Source of the DNA: Akkermansiaceae bacterium UBA7331
GTDB taxonomy: Bacteria; Verrucomicrobiota; Verrucomicrobiia; Verrucomicrobiales; Akkermansiaceae
NCBI GenBank assembly: GCA_002471255.1
Contig: DKPP01000002.1
Span: forward strand, 213,623-277,622
Direction: 5' to 3'
Length of the DNA: 64,000 bases
Positions 33,215 through 41,912 of this stretch are shown here, in pieces. Both the position numbers and the translations under genes were made by a program. Each line of letters starts with the position of its first letter. Within the stretch, counting starts at the first letter, position 1. The notes under the pieces are model-generated. The model was not told where the DNA came from and searched no databases. It worked only from the letters and a program-made list of their open reading frames with translations.

Positions 33215-34381
33215 ATGGCGAAAAAAGATTATTATGAAATTTTAGGCGTAGTAAAGGGTGCGTCTGACGACGAAATCAAAAAAGCCTACCGTAAGTTGGC
33301 TTTGAAATATCACCCCGACCGTAATCCGGATAACCCGGAAGCGGAAGAAAAGTTTAAAGAGCTTGGTGAGGCTTACGAAGTCCTTTCCGATGCTGATAAG
33401 CGTGCTGCTTATGACAATTATGGTCATGCTGCCTTTGAAAATGGTGGTATGGGCGGTGGCGGATCCTATGGCGGCGGCGGTGGTTTCCATGATCCGATGG
33501 ATATTTTCGCACAAATGTTCTCCGGTATGGGCGGCTTTGCCGATATGTTTGGTGGTGGCGGCGGTCGCACCGGTCAAAAACGTTCTCGTAGTCGTCGTGG
33601 CTCCGATTTGCGTTATGATTTAGACATTTCACTTGAAGAAGCCGTACATGGTTGCACAAAAGAACTCGAGATTGAACGTCTTGTTTCTTGCAAAAGTTGT
33701 AAAGGTACAGGAGCCGCGGATGGTCGTGAGTCTTTTGAGACTTGCCCTGCCTGTCAAGGTCGTGGCGTGATTACCCAACAGTCCGGCTTCTTTGTTCATC
33801 AAACTGCTTGCTCACATTGCGGCGGTACCGGTGAGGTGATTGCTAATGCTTGCCGTAGCTGTCATGGTGAAGGTCGTGTGCGTGAAGATTCTCGTATCTC
33901 TGTTCGCATTCCTGCCGGTGTAAATACCGGTAATCAGTTGCGCATAGCAGGAGAAGGTGATGCCGGCGTACATGGTGGTGCCACAGGTGATTTACACGTA
34001 TTTATCGATGTGTTACCTAATGCTATTTTCCATCGCGATGGTAATGATTTAAGTTGCACCGTACCTATTTCTTTGGGCATTGCCTTATCCGGAGGTACTT
34101 TACAAGTACCGACATTAGATGGCCCGTCAAAGATTAAAATTCCACAAGGCACGCAATCTAGCATGATTTTCCGCTTAAAGGGTAAGGGAGTGAAGAATCT
34201 CCGATCTAGCGATAAGGGAGATATGCTCATTGAAGTACAAGTGGAAATGCCAAGTGACTTGGATTCCGCTCAGGAGAAGTTGCTTAAGGAATTTACAGAT
34301 ACGTTAAAGGTTGAAAAGAATCAGCCTGAAGTTGTTGCTTTTGAAAAGAAAGCAGCTAAGTATCTTAAACCTAAAAATTAA
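33215..34381 (+). CDS. dnaJ: Chaperone DnaJ
   Basis: 388 residues, full type I DnaJ. Order: J domain (1-70) with HPD in KYHPDRNPDN; Gly/Phe-rich linker with GGG repeats (about 75-125); zinc region with four CxxCxGxG modules (CKSCKGTG, CPACQGRG, CSHCGGTG, CRSCHGEG, about 152-225); C-terminal substrate-binding domains. It delivers unfolded proteins to DnaK and stimulates its ATPase. An AGGAG at about 33200-33204 is one of the clearer ribosome sites in the window. The GGT/GGC runs near 33440-33560 are the linker, not a DNA repeat. Confidence 0.97.
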   Translation: MAKKDYYEILGVVKGASDDEIKKAYRKLALKYHPDRNPDNPEAEEKFKELGEAYEVLSDADKRAAYDNYGHAAFENGGMGGGGSYGGGGGFHDPMDIFAQMFSGMGGFADMFGGGGGRTGQKRSRSRRGSDLRYDLDISLEEAVHGCTKELEIERLVSCKSCKGTGAADGRESFETCPACQGRGVITQQSGFFVHQTACSHCGGTGEVIANACRSCHGEGRVREDSRISVRIPAGVNTGNQLRIAGEGDAGVHGGATGDLHVFIDVLPNAIFHRDGNDLSCTVPISLGIALSGGTLQVPTLDGPSKIKIPQGTQSSMIFRLKGKGVKNLRSSDKGDMLIEVQVEMPSDLDSAQEKLLKEFTDTLKVEKNQPEVVAFEKKAAKYLKPKN

Positions 34382-34403
34382 TTTGATTTAAAACGAAAGT
34401 AGC

Positions 34404-35141
34404 ATGGCGAGATTTTATCTACCGGCAGACGAATGGGAAAAAACTGTTTGGGAATTGACTGGTGATGAAGCTCACCATGCTACCAAAGTTTTAAGATTAA
34501 AAGAAGGCTCGACCTGTATTGTATTTGATGGGCAGGGTAGAGCTGCTGAGGCTTGTATCAAAGGACAGCCTCATGCTTCCTCCGTATTATTAGAGAGAGG
34601 TTCTGATATTTCCGAGCCGACATCTATGGCTCGTATCACCTTATTCCAGTCAGTACCCAAAGGTAGCAATATGGATTTAATTATCCAAAAAGCTGTTGAG
34701 TTGGGGGTGTCACATATAGTTCCTTTGATTACAGACCGAACGATCGTAAGACTTAATGCCAAAGAAGCTAAAGCTAAACAACAGAAATGGCAACGCGTGG
34801 CGCTGGAAGCTTGTAAACAATGCGGACAAAATACCTTACCCATCGTTGAAGAACCTCAAACTTTTGCCGAGGGCATTAAGAAAAAATCTGTAGATGGAGT
34901 ACATTTGATTGCCTCTTTAGTGGATGGAGTGAAGCCAATAAGAGAAGTATTGGAATCGGCGAGAAATTCTTTAATTAAAGAAGCCTCTCTATTGGTCGGG
35001 CCTGAAGGAGACTTTACTCCTCAAGAAACGGCCTTGGCTTTAGAATCAGGTTTTACACCGGTAACGTTGGGAAATATCGTATTGAGAGTGGAAACGGCCA
35101 CATTTTTTGGAATGGCAGCCATTCGTTATGCATTAGATTAA
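34404..35141 (+). CDS. rsmE: 16S rRNA (uracil-1498-N3)-methyltransferase
   Basis: 245 residues: an N-terminal PUA-like domain (1-70, including HHATKVLRLKEG) and a SPOUT methyltransferase domain with the trefoil-knot motifs LVGPEGDFTPQE (near 195-206) and LGNIVLRVETA (near 222-232). It uses S-adenosylmethionine to methylate U1498 in the decoding region of the small subunit. The family often sits beside dnaJ or prmA. It starts 22 bases after dnaJ and ends four bases before the HAD-FolB fusion. Confidence 0.95.
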   Translation: MARFYLPADEWEKTVWELTGDEAHHATKVLRLKEGSTCIVFDGQGRAAEACIKGQPHASSVLLERGSDISEPTSMARITLFQSVPKGSNMDLIIQKAVELGVSHIVPLITDRTIVRLNAKEAKAKQQKWQRVALEACKQCGQNTLPIVEEPQTFAEGIKKKSVDGVHLIASLVDGVKPIREVLESARNSLIKEASLLVGPEGDFTPQETALALESGFTPVTLGNIVLRVETATFFGMAAIRYALD

Positions 35142-35145
35142 TAAT

Positions 35146-36132
35146 ATGTTTAAAAATCTCATTTTTGATTGGTCGGGAACCTTGGTCGATGATCTAGATC
35201 TAACCTTGGACGCTTCAAATTATGTTTTTGCCCAATATGGTAAAAACGCCTTAAACCGTGACGAATTTCGTGCCGAGTTCCAATTGCCTTATCCAGATTA
35301 TTACGCGAGAGTTTTACCTGATGCTGATCTAGATGAACTTGAGGATCATTTTCGACATGCGTTTGATCATGCCGATACGGAAGTGAGTGTATTGCCTCAC
35401 GCAAAAGAGTTTTTAGATTTTTGTAAAGCACGTGGTATTCGTTGCTTCATTTTGACTAGTGTGGATGCTAATGCGTATGAAATACAATGCAAAGAATTAG
35501 GTCTCTATGATTATTTCGAAGCTATTCATTCCGGCATACGTCACAAAGATACACATATTCATAGTTTGTTAGCTCAACATGGTTTACATGCTCATGAGAC
35601 AGCATTTATTGGGGATATGCAGCATGATATTGAAACGGCGCATTATGCCGGCATCACCTCTATCGCCGTTTTGACAGGATATAATGATGCTATGCAACTA
35701 TCCCATGCCAAGCCTGACATCATCGTACCTGATTTGTTAGTGTTACGCACGCTCATGCGTAGATATCCTTTGCCTACGGATTCCTGCAATGTCATTAACA
35801 TCAATAGTCTGATTATACATTCCTATATTGGAGTGCCGGATGAAGAACGACAAAATGCCCAAACATTACGTGTCTCATTAAGCTTAAATATGGAGAAAGA
35901 TTTTTCCTCTATGCAGGATGATTTTTCACATACGGTCTGTTATGATACCTTGTCTCGTAAATTGCAGGCCGAGGCCATGAAACGACCTCGCCATTTGATC
36001 GAAACCTTAGCTAATGATTTAGCAGATGTTTGTTTAAATGAACAAGGGGTAAGAGGTGTAACTCTGGAGCTTTATAAATACATTTTACCACATACGGAAA
36101 GTGTGTCGGTAAAAGTCACAAAGAGACATTAA
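35146..36132 (+). CDS. HAD-like hydrolase fused to dihydroneopterin aldolase (FolB)
   Basis: 328 residues, two domains. Residues 1-205 are a HAD fold: FDWSGTLVDD with nucleophile D8 (but Ser10 where phosphatases usually have Asp), LTSVD (104-107), K134, and GDMQHD (156-161). Residues 215-328 are dihydroneopterin aldolase: IHSYIGVPDEER with catalytic Glu near 233-234, Tyr266 (VCYDTLS) and Lys311 (LYKYILP). FolB cleaves 7,8-dihydroneopterin in folate synthesis; the step before it, dephosphorylation of dihydroneopterin monophosphate, often lacks an assigned gene, which the HAD half might supply (inference; the Ser10 change argues caution). It follows rsmE by four bases. Confidence 0.88.
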   Translation: MFKNLIFDWSGTLVDDLDLTLDASNYVFAQYGKNALNRDEFRAEFQLPYPDYYARVLPDADLDELEDHFRHAFDHADTEVSVLPHAKEFLDFCKARGIRCFILTSVDANAYEIQCKELGLYDYFEAIHSGIRHKDTHIHSLLAQHGLHAHETAFIGDMQHDIETAHYAGITSIAVLTGYNDAMQLSHAKPDIIVPDLLVLRTLMRRYPLPTDSCNVININSLIIHSYIGVPDEERQNAQTLRVSLSLNMEKDFSSMQDDFSHTVCYDTLSRKLQAEAMKRPRHLIETLANDLADVCLNEQGVRGVTLELYKYILPHTESVSVKVTKRH

Positions 36133-36293
36133 TTGTGCCGGATGAACTACATTTGTTCATTTGGGTTTTGTATGTTAATGTTTAAGAGTTTCGAACTTTA
36201 AAAATTTTGGTTAAAGAAGTACGCAGGTACTCTAAACACGGTTTGCCTGGTTCCTCGTTTGAGCTTGCAAATCAATGATTATAAAGCTAGTGT

Positions 36294-37280
36294 ATGCCTA
36301 TGCCCAAAGTTAGTCTGGTTGTTGTAGCTTACAATATTCCCAACGAAATAGTAGATTGCATTCAATCTATTAAAAATCAGTCTTTGCATGATTTTGAGTG
36401 TATTTGTATTGATAATGCTTCAACAGATCAAACACCCCAAATGCTTGAGAAGGCTATAGATGGTGATCCTAGATTTAATATCATAAGATTAGGGCATAAT
36501 GGTATTTTAGGTGGCGCTCGCAATGCCGGACTTAAAGCGGCAAAAAGCGAATATGTTTATTTTGTGGACGGGGATGACCTATTGCATCCCCAAACATTAG
36601 AAATAATGGTCCATGTCATGCAAAAATCAGTTGCTGATGTAGGTTGCTGCTATTTTAAAAAGTTTCATAATGTTTCAGAGCTCGAGTTCACCTCATACGA
36701 TCCCAAAGAGGTGCCATTTGAACTCTATGATGAGCCATTTAAGTCTTACATCCACAATAGCCGTATACCGACAAGCTCTTGGAAAATATATCGCCGAGAC
36801 ATACTAGATGGCATTAGCTTTCAAGAAGACGTCTTTTATGAAGACCTCTATCATACTTGTAAAGTTTTGATCAAAGCTGAAAAACTTGTTCTGGTAAAGG
36901 AGCAACTATACATGTACTTTCAGCGCCCCAATTCCATCATGGCATCATCATTTGATGAGCGCAGATATAAAGATTTTATTACTTGTATAGAGAGTTCCGC
37001 AGAGGTCGTTGCCAACGAAGCACCAAGTCTTTTAGCCGAAGCTCGCAAATATCGGTTTAATCCCATGCTGAAAATGCTTCTTAACCAAATTAAGAAGAAG
37101 CAAAAAGATGAACAAAAACGCCAAAATCTATTGAGATTACTTCAAAATGACCTTCCCCTGCTATTAAGCAACGGAAGCATAGATTTCAATGGAATCAAAT
37201 GGAAACACGCCATCACCCTCAAATTATTGACCTTATTCAAAAATCCCCACTTGGCTAATTTGTGGATGAAGATTTTCTAA
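36294..37280 (+). CDS. Glycosyltransferase family 2
   Basis: 328 residues from ATG 36294; ATG 36300 is an alternative. A GT-A fold with KVSLVVVAYNIPNE at the start, CIDNASTDQT (about 42-51), GGARNAGLKAAKSEYVYFVDGDD with the metal-binding DxD near 85-88, and an ED acceptor motif (FYEDLY) near 185. It adds one sugar from a nucleotide donor; the specificity is unknown. It is the only plus-strand gene of the glycan locus, converging with the minus-strand run. The 160 bases before it hold no gene and no recognisable ops/JUMPStart element. Confidence 0.9.
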   Translation: MPMPKVSLVVVAYNIPNEIVDCIQSIKNQSLHDFECICIDNASTDQTPQMLEKAIDGDPRFNIIRLGHNGILGGARNAGLKAAKSEYVYFVDGDDLLHPQTLEIMVHVMQKSVADVGCCYFKKFHNVSELEFTSYDPKEVPFELYDEPFKSYIHNSRIPTSSWKIYRRDILDGISFQEDVFYEDLYHTCKVLIKAEKLVLVKEQLYMYFQRPNSIMASSFDERRYKDFITCIESSAEVVANEAPSLLAEARKYRFNPMLKMLLNQIKKKQKDEQKRQNLLRLLQNDLPLLLSNGSIDFNGIKWKHAITLKLLTLFKNPHLANLWMKIF

Positions 37281-37337
37281 TAAGAGGTAATGTTCCAACT
37301 AGCGATTCAGAATGTCAGTGTGTGAAATAAGACCCTT

Positions 37338-37994
37338 CTATATAATGATATCAAGGCTAGAAATATTAATTATTTGATAGTTGTTTGACTTATATACAGA
37401 ATATGGTTCTGAATTATGGAGAATGGTGCAGCCACAACCGATTAATGAGAAAGAACTAATATTGATATTATCTCTTATGGTTGCGGATGCACCAACAAAA
37501 CAGTGATCTTTTATGGTTACTTTTCCGTTTATGCACACATTCGATGCGATAAAAACATGGTCATCTATAGTTGATTCATGACAAATGGTTGATCCTGACC
37601 AAATGATGACATTATCACCAATTCGAACATATGGTTGAATAATATTGTTTTCAAGGATAATACAATTTTCTCCAATATGACAAGATGGAGAAATTAAATT
37701 AGAAGGATGAATATAAGATATTAACTTATAGCCTAATTCTTTAACTTGTTTAAATATTTTTTCACGTACAGTATTCATGTGATTATAGCCTATGGCAATA
37801 ATCATATCGTATTTATTATTGGGAAATTGTTGAGAGAGTTTCTCAAAACTTACAAGAGGTTTGTCTAAGAAAGTGGAGTTTTCAATATATTCCTCATTGA
37901 CGCAATATGCTGCAATTTCATATTCAGCTAATAAATAGTAAGATAAAAGCTCTGAAAAATCTGAATTTCCAAATACTATAATCGGTTTTTTCAT
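37338..37994 (-). CDS. NeuD/PglD-family sugar O/N-acyltransferase
   Basis: 218 residues: a short Rossmann-like N-terminal domain (MKKPIIVFGNSDFSELLSYYLL, 1-80) and a left-handed beta-helix of hexapeptide repeats (about 90-200: SPSCHIGENCIILENNIIQP, IDDHVFIASNVCING). The PglD/VioB group acetylates the 4-amino group of nucleotide-linked 4-amino-6-deoxy sugars with acetyl-CoA. Because a WecE-like aminotransferase is in the same run, acetylation of its dTDP-4-amino product is the natural guess (inference). It is the last gene of the minus-strand run, four bases after the DUF1796 gene. Confidence 0.85.
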   Translation of the reverse strand: MKKPIIVFGNSDFSELLSYYLLAEYEIAAYCVNEEYIENSTFLDKPLVSFEKLSQQFPNNKYDMIIAIGYNHMNTVREKIFKQVKELGYKLISYIHPSNLISPSCHIGENCIILENNIIQPYVRIGDNVIIWSGSTICHESTIDDHVFIASNVCINGKVTIKDHCFVGASATIRDNINISSFSLIGCGCTILHNSEPYSVYKSNNYQIINISSLDIII

Positions 37995-37997
37995 AAT

Positions 37998-38750
37998 TTA
38001 TAGTTTAATTAAATTTCTTAAGCGTTTTCTTAGATTTCGTTGCGGTATTACAATACATAAAATGCGCAGAGCTCTCTTTAAAAATCGTTTACGAAAAGGA
38101 ATTATTCGTTGATATTGTGCAAAAATTTTGGAACATGTATCTATATCTCCTTGGGTTGTTGGCCGGTTGAGACTATCCTTCGCTTGGGAAAAAAGGTAAT
38201 ATCGTTGAATGTTTGGCGCTATGAGCTTTGATTGTATCGTACCCTTTGGTGAATTTGGATCATGCTGAATAATGGCAAAATCAATAATTTTTTCAAATTT
38301 TTTACATATTAAATCACATCTATCAAGGATGAATGAATCGGATAGCGTTTCTTCGTGACTAAACCAAATAAATAAAACCTTTTTTGATTTAGATACATTA
38401 TCATAAAATCTACAAATTCTCCTTTGATATTTAGTGTGAACGTCATTAAATACATCTTTCAGTGCTTTTCCCACTGGAAAATCATGATAGTAATAAAACC
38501 CCGATCTTATGTTCTCATAATAATCACAGTGATCATCGTTTTCTACATTAATATCTTTTGCTATTGGTCGAAGATCATCTATTTCAAGAAATTTATCAAA
38601 ATCATTTATAATAAGTTTAGCACGAGTTTCAAAAGTGGCATGGGTCAGCCAATCGAAGGGTCCTGAGTATTGGCGTAAGTTATGTTGCTTCATGTACATG
38701 GCACAAGCGCAATCGGTACCAAGCGAATATATGATATGGTATTTTTTCAT
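37998..38750 (-). CDS. DUF1796 putative papain-like cysteine peptidase
   Basis: 250 residues from ATG 38750; the frame also has a TTG five codons upstream, which is less likely. The DUF1796 N-terminal pattern is clear: SLGTDCACAMYMKQHNLR (9-26) with the candidate catalytic Cys14, then SGPFDW (29-34). A later strand VLFIWFSHEE and a Lys/Arg-rich C-terminus follow. The family is annotated as papain-like but has no proven activity that I know of; it recurs beside glycosyltransferases. No signal peptide, so it should act in the cytoplasm. The next gene downstream, the PglD-like acyltransferase, begins four bases after its stop. Confidence 0.8.
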   Translation of the reverse strand: MKKYHIIYSLGTDCACAMYMKQHNLRQYSGPFDWLTHATFETRAKLIINDFDKFLEIDDLRPIAKDINVENDDHCDYYENIRSGFYYYHDFPVGKALKDVFNDVHTKYQRRICRFYDNVSKSKKVLFIWFSHEETLSDSFILDRCDLICKKFEKIIDFAIIQHDPNSPKGTIQSKLIAPNIQRYYLFSQAKDSLNRPTTQGDIDTCSKIFAQYQRIIPFRKRFLKRALRILCIVIPQRNLRKRLRNLIKL

Positions 38751-38841
38751 CAATTTGTGATTCAAGTGCTTCTCTTACGTGTTTTCTTTGTTGATTGGTC
38801 AATCTTCTTAAATAATGTTTATTGAATAGACGAGTTTGTAA

Positions 38842-39549
38842 TCAATTCATTTGAATATTATGGTTTATAGAAAATAAGGAAGCGTCTTGACCACAGTTGA
38901 AAATTACGTCAAGTATGCTAACCGCATGTTCAAATTCGCCATGAATTTGTGGATAAGTAGCATAATGTGAGTAGTCCATCCAAGATACGTTAATGTTCTC
39001 AGTTTGGAATAAAGATTCATCAAGATAATCTTTAGCTGCGGGACCTGAAATATAGTGTGAGCCATTGGCTCTTTTACACAAATCAACGAGTCTCTCTGTT
39101 TTGCCCTCAATAATACCGTAATCCCTATCAAAAGTTATAGTCGTGTCTATTCGAAGAATATTACATATGGCTTGAATGAATTTATAATTAATTTTTGATA
39201 AAAACATTTCTTTTTCGACGGACGAATACAGAGATCTGAATAAGTCCTCATACTCTTTAAAATAAGGGGCTTTGGAATAGGCATGTTTTATGGATGTCCA
39301 GTGTTTAATTGCCCACTTAGGATCAGCGATTGTGATCTCACTGATTTTTTTATTACGGTGGTTTTTTGTTTCCACCGGTATCGAAAGCCAAATTGTACCA
39401 TTGTTTGTTTTAATTTTGTTACGATTTCGCCAATCGTTTCTGGTATATTGCATTTCATCAAACAGAATAAATTCATCTACTTGGTTGATTAAATCAAAAT
39501 ATCCTTTCCAAGGTATGTAATTAGATTGTAGTATGCCAATTTTTTTCAT
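38842..39549 (-). CDS. WbqC-like family protein
   Basis: 235 residues, complete family span: MKKIGILQSNYIPWKGYFDL (1-20) and DEMQYTRNDWRNRNKIKTNNG (34-54), then ISGPAAKDYLDESLF near 170. WbqC proteins are found in O-antigen and capsule loci and have no established reaction; an acyl- or amino-sugar modifying role has been suggested from context only. It lies between the GT-D enzyme and the DUF1796 protein in the minus-strand run, with a gap of 91 bases to the latter and 43 bases after the former. Confidence 0.9.
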   Translation of the reverse strand: MKKIGILQSNYIPWKGYFDLINQVDEFILFDEMQYTRNDWRNRNKIKTNNGTIWLSIPVETKNHRNKKISEITIADPKWAIKHWTSIKHAYSKAPYFKEYEDLFRSLYSSVEKEMFLSKINYKFIQAICNILRIDTTITFDRDYGIIEGKTERLVDLCKRANGSHYISGPAAKDYLDESLFQTENINVSWMDYSHYATYPQIHGEFEHAVSILDVIFNCGQDASLFSINHNIQMN

Positions 39550-39592
39550 AATCTATTGATTCAGTTGTATTTAAATTAATTAATAAATTTAT

Positions 39593-40480
39593 TTAATCAG
39601 CATTAAAAAAATCGATGGCTTCAGACATAGTTTTAGTGCTTTTTTCTTTTTTCCACCAATCGTAAGATTTTGCTATATGACCTAAATCTAAGGCTTGGTA
39701 GCCTTGCTTAGCCAAATCATACGACAAAACTTTTGCAGCTGGTCCCAGTATGGATATGACTATGCGATTTTTCTGAATTTTAAGTGCATTTGTTAAAATA
39801 TTTTCATAGTTATCAAAGGCATTTATTCCTTCAGCATACTGGTATTCGATAGAATTAGCGCAATGAAAAATATTATAATTAATTTGATCAAAAACGCTTT
39901 TTCCACAAATAATAGTAATATCTTTATCTTCCCAAATTTTAGACATTTTTTGAAAATAATTTTCCACGTCATATATTTCAAACATTGAAAAAGCAAGTGT
40001 AAGTTCAGCAGCGTAATATTGATGATTAAAATCAATATGTTTTTCTATTCTATTTCTAAAACTCGCTCCATTTTGACGCCAAAAACTTTTACTTATTTCA
40101 ACAATGTTGTTTTTGCTAGAATATATTATTTTAGGAATGGCTATAAAAATATTATTTTCTTTTGATGAAAGAACTTCTAATAATCGTTTAGAAAGTTCAA
40201 GAGATGATTTTTGAAAGGGAATATCTTTCCCTTCAATGAGTTGCAATTCGCCATCTCCAAATCTACAAATTGAGGCTTTAGTTTTAATTAAATCATCTAT
40301 AGTTTCCTCTATGTTTTTTATATTTGGTTTTTGTAAATTTTTAATTTCATCACTTAACTCATACTTTAGCTCGTCAAAATCTATTTGTTCTTTTTTGTTT
40401 AATTGATCATTAAGGGAAACACGAAATAATAATTTAATGTTTCTTCGGAAAGTTTTAATAACATTAATAATTTTTTTCAT
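39593..40480 (-). CDS. GT-D fold glycosyltransferase (DUF1792-like)
   Basis: 295 residues from ATG 40480 (a TTG two codons upstream is less likely). The motif SICRFGDGELQLIEG (70-84) holds the DGE triplet (76-78) that takes the place of DxD in the GT-D fold first described for the streptococcal DUF1792 glucosyltransferase. NNIFIAIPKIIYS and TIICGKSVFDQI follow, then ISILGPAAKVLSYDLAKQGYQALDLGHI, which closes the domain. It should transfer a hexose from a UDP-sugar during glycan assembly; the acceptor is unknown. The upstream gene ends 43 bases before its start. Confidence 0.82.
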   Translation of the reverse strand: MKKIINVIKTFRRNIKLLFRVSLNDQLNKKEQIDFDELKYELSDEIKNLQKPNIKNIEETIDDLIKTKASICRFGDGELQLIEGKDIPFQKSSLELSKRLLEVLSSKENNIFIAIPKIIYSSKNNIVEISKSFWRQNGASFRNRIEKHIDFNHQYYAAELTLAFSMFEIYDVENYFQKMSKIWEDKDITIICGKSVFDQINYNIFHCANSIEYQYAEGINAFDNYENILTNALKIQKNRIVISILGPAAKVLSYDLAKQGYQALDLGHIAKSYDWWKKEKSTKTMSEAIDFFNAD

Positions 40481-40523
40481 ATTCAAATTATTGTTTTTTG
40501 GAAATTATTAAACTAAAGAATGA

Positions 40524-41912
40524 CTATTTTTTATAAGCTATTGAGTCAATTAAATTTAGTATTTTTTTCGCTGCAACTGTGCCTTCATACGTTTCTAAGA
40601 AAAAGTTGTAGTTGTGCTCTGCTATCCTCACGCGTTCCTTTTTATTGTTAATTAAAAATTGAGCCATTCTTTCAAAACTTTCAATTGATTCGGACATGTA
40701 AGGATAATTATTTGGTAAATATTCATGAAAAGATAGCTTCGGATCGTCTTTATTAATTTTTACTAGCGTAGGAACTTTTAGACTCATCAAATCAATTTGA
40801 GTAAGAGCTGATGAAACGGGAAAGCTATCAATAAACAGATCTGCGCATTTGAAGTATAACCTATAGTTTGCAGTAAGATCTGTGATAATTAGGCGTTCTT
40901 TTATTGTAGTATCTTTAAATATTTGTTCTATTGTCTTTTGCTCGGAATCTGAAAATCGACTGATTATTACATGATAAAGGTTGGTATTGTTACGTAGCAA
41001 CCGATAAATCATCTCGAAGTAAGATGATTTATCTCCGTCAAAAAATTTATAGGGGGCTCCTCCGGACATTGTGCAAATTGCATTTGACGGGAGTCCGAAT
41101 TTTTCTTTTTGTTTAGCCATTTGGCTTTCTGTAAAGACTGGAATATCCTTTTCTTTTAAATAGCATAGTCCGTAGGTATATGTATTGTTGAATCCTCTTT
41201 GCTTTTGTGTGATTTGAGCCATGGTTTCACCACCTTCCAAGATTATATCTGCAAAGCTCATTCCTAAGGTCGGGTAGTGGGATCCATGATTCCAAAAGAT
41301 AATGTGAATGTCTGTGTGCTTTTTTATGTATGCCAAAATGCATGCTCCTAATGAATCATCCATATGAATAAATGAAATAAGAGTCTGCGGCTCAAAATCA
41401 ATGATTTTTTTGACAAGTATCATTACCAATGACAGATTACCTCGTTTTAAAGAATTAATTGTCAAGTTGGCATGTTCAATTTCTGTATATTTCGATATTT
41501 GATCAATTTTATGCGGAGCATTCTGAGTGGAGTTTTCAAAACGCGTCAGAAACAATTTAGATTCAAATTCTTTGGGGAAAGATGAAGCTAAATTTTTAAT
41601 GCATTCAGTGTGTCCCCCCGAGTCATATATTTCAGAGGCTAAAAATGCTATATGATTTTGTTTCGTGTGTGATGTTTCTTCAGTGCGAGGCGGTAGATTA
41701 GTAAGATATTGTGTGATTTTTTTATCGAAGCTTCGTGTATCAAATGATTTATGTTTTTGGAATTCATGCTGAATCTTCGTTAATATGCATGATTCTTTAT
41801 ATATTTTGATTGAAAATAAATAATAGTACGAGTTTTCGTTAATATTTTTAATCCGCAAAATTGGGATTCCAAAAAATCGATATTTTTGTTTATGCCAACC
41901 AAAAATTTTCAT
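40524..41912 (-). CDS. GT-B fold glycosyltransferase
   Basis: 462 residues. The first 45 residues form a strand-rich tag (YRFFGIPILRIKN then YYLFSIKIYK) that also appears in altered form in the 701-residue transferase of this locus. A central part (about 85-270) with LASEIYDSGGHTECIKNLA reads like the N-terminal Rossmann half of GT4 enzymes, and ADLFIDSFPVSSALTQIDLM (about 362-381) is the donor-binding half typical of O-GlcNAc transferase-like GT-B enzymes. Donor and acceptor are unknown. Start overlaps the aminotransferase stop by four bases (ATGA type), so they are translationally coupled. Confidence 0.8.
   Translation of the reverse strand: MKIFGWHKQKYRFFGIPILRIKNINENSYYYLFSIKIYKESCILTKIQHEFQKHKSFDTRSFDKKITQYLTNLPPRTEETSHTKQNHIAFLASEIYDSGGHTECIKNLASSFPKEFESKLFLTRFENSTQNAPHKIDQISKYTEIEHANLTINSLKRGNLSLVMILVKKIIDFEPQTLISFIHMDDSLGACILAYIKKHTDIHIIFWNHGSHYPTLGMSFADIILEGGETMAQITQKQRGFNNTYTYGLCYLKEKDIPVFTESQMAKQKEKFGLPSNAICTMSGGAPYKFFDGDKSSYFEMIYRLLRNNTNLYHVIISRFSDSEQKTIEQIFKDTTIKERLIITDLTANYRLYFKCADLFIDSFPVSSALTQIDLMSLKVPTLVKINKDDPKLSFHEYLPNNYPYMSESIESFERMAQFLINNKKERVRIAEHNYNFFLETYEGTVAAKKILNLIDSIAYKK

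Noticed and set aside
33440..33560. GGT/GGC-rich run that looks like a simple repeat
   Set aside because: It is the Gly-rich linker of DnaJ in frame.
36133..36293. Possible ops/JUMPStart leader before the glycan locus
   Set aside because: No GGCGGTAG-type core was found; only scattered short GC-rich words.
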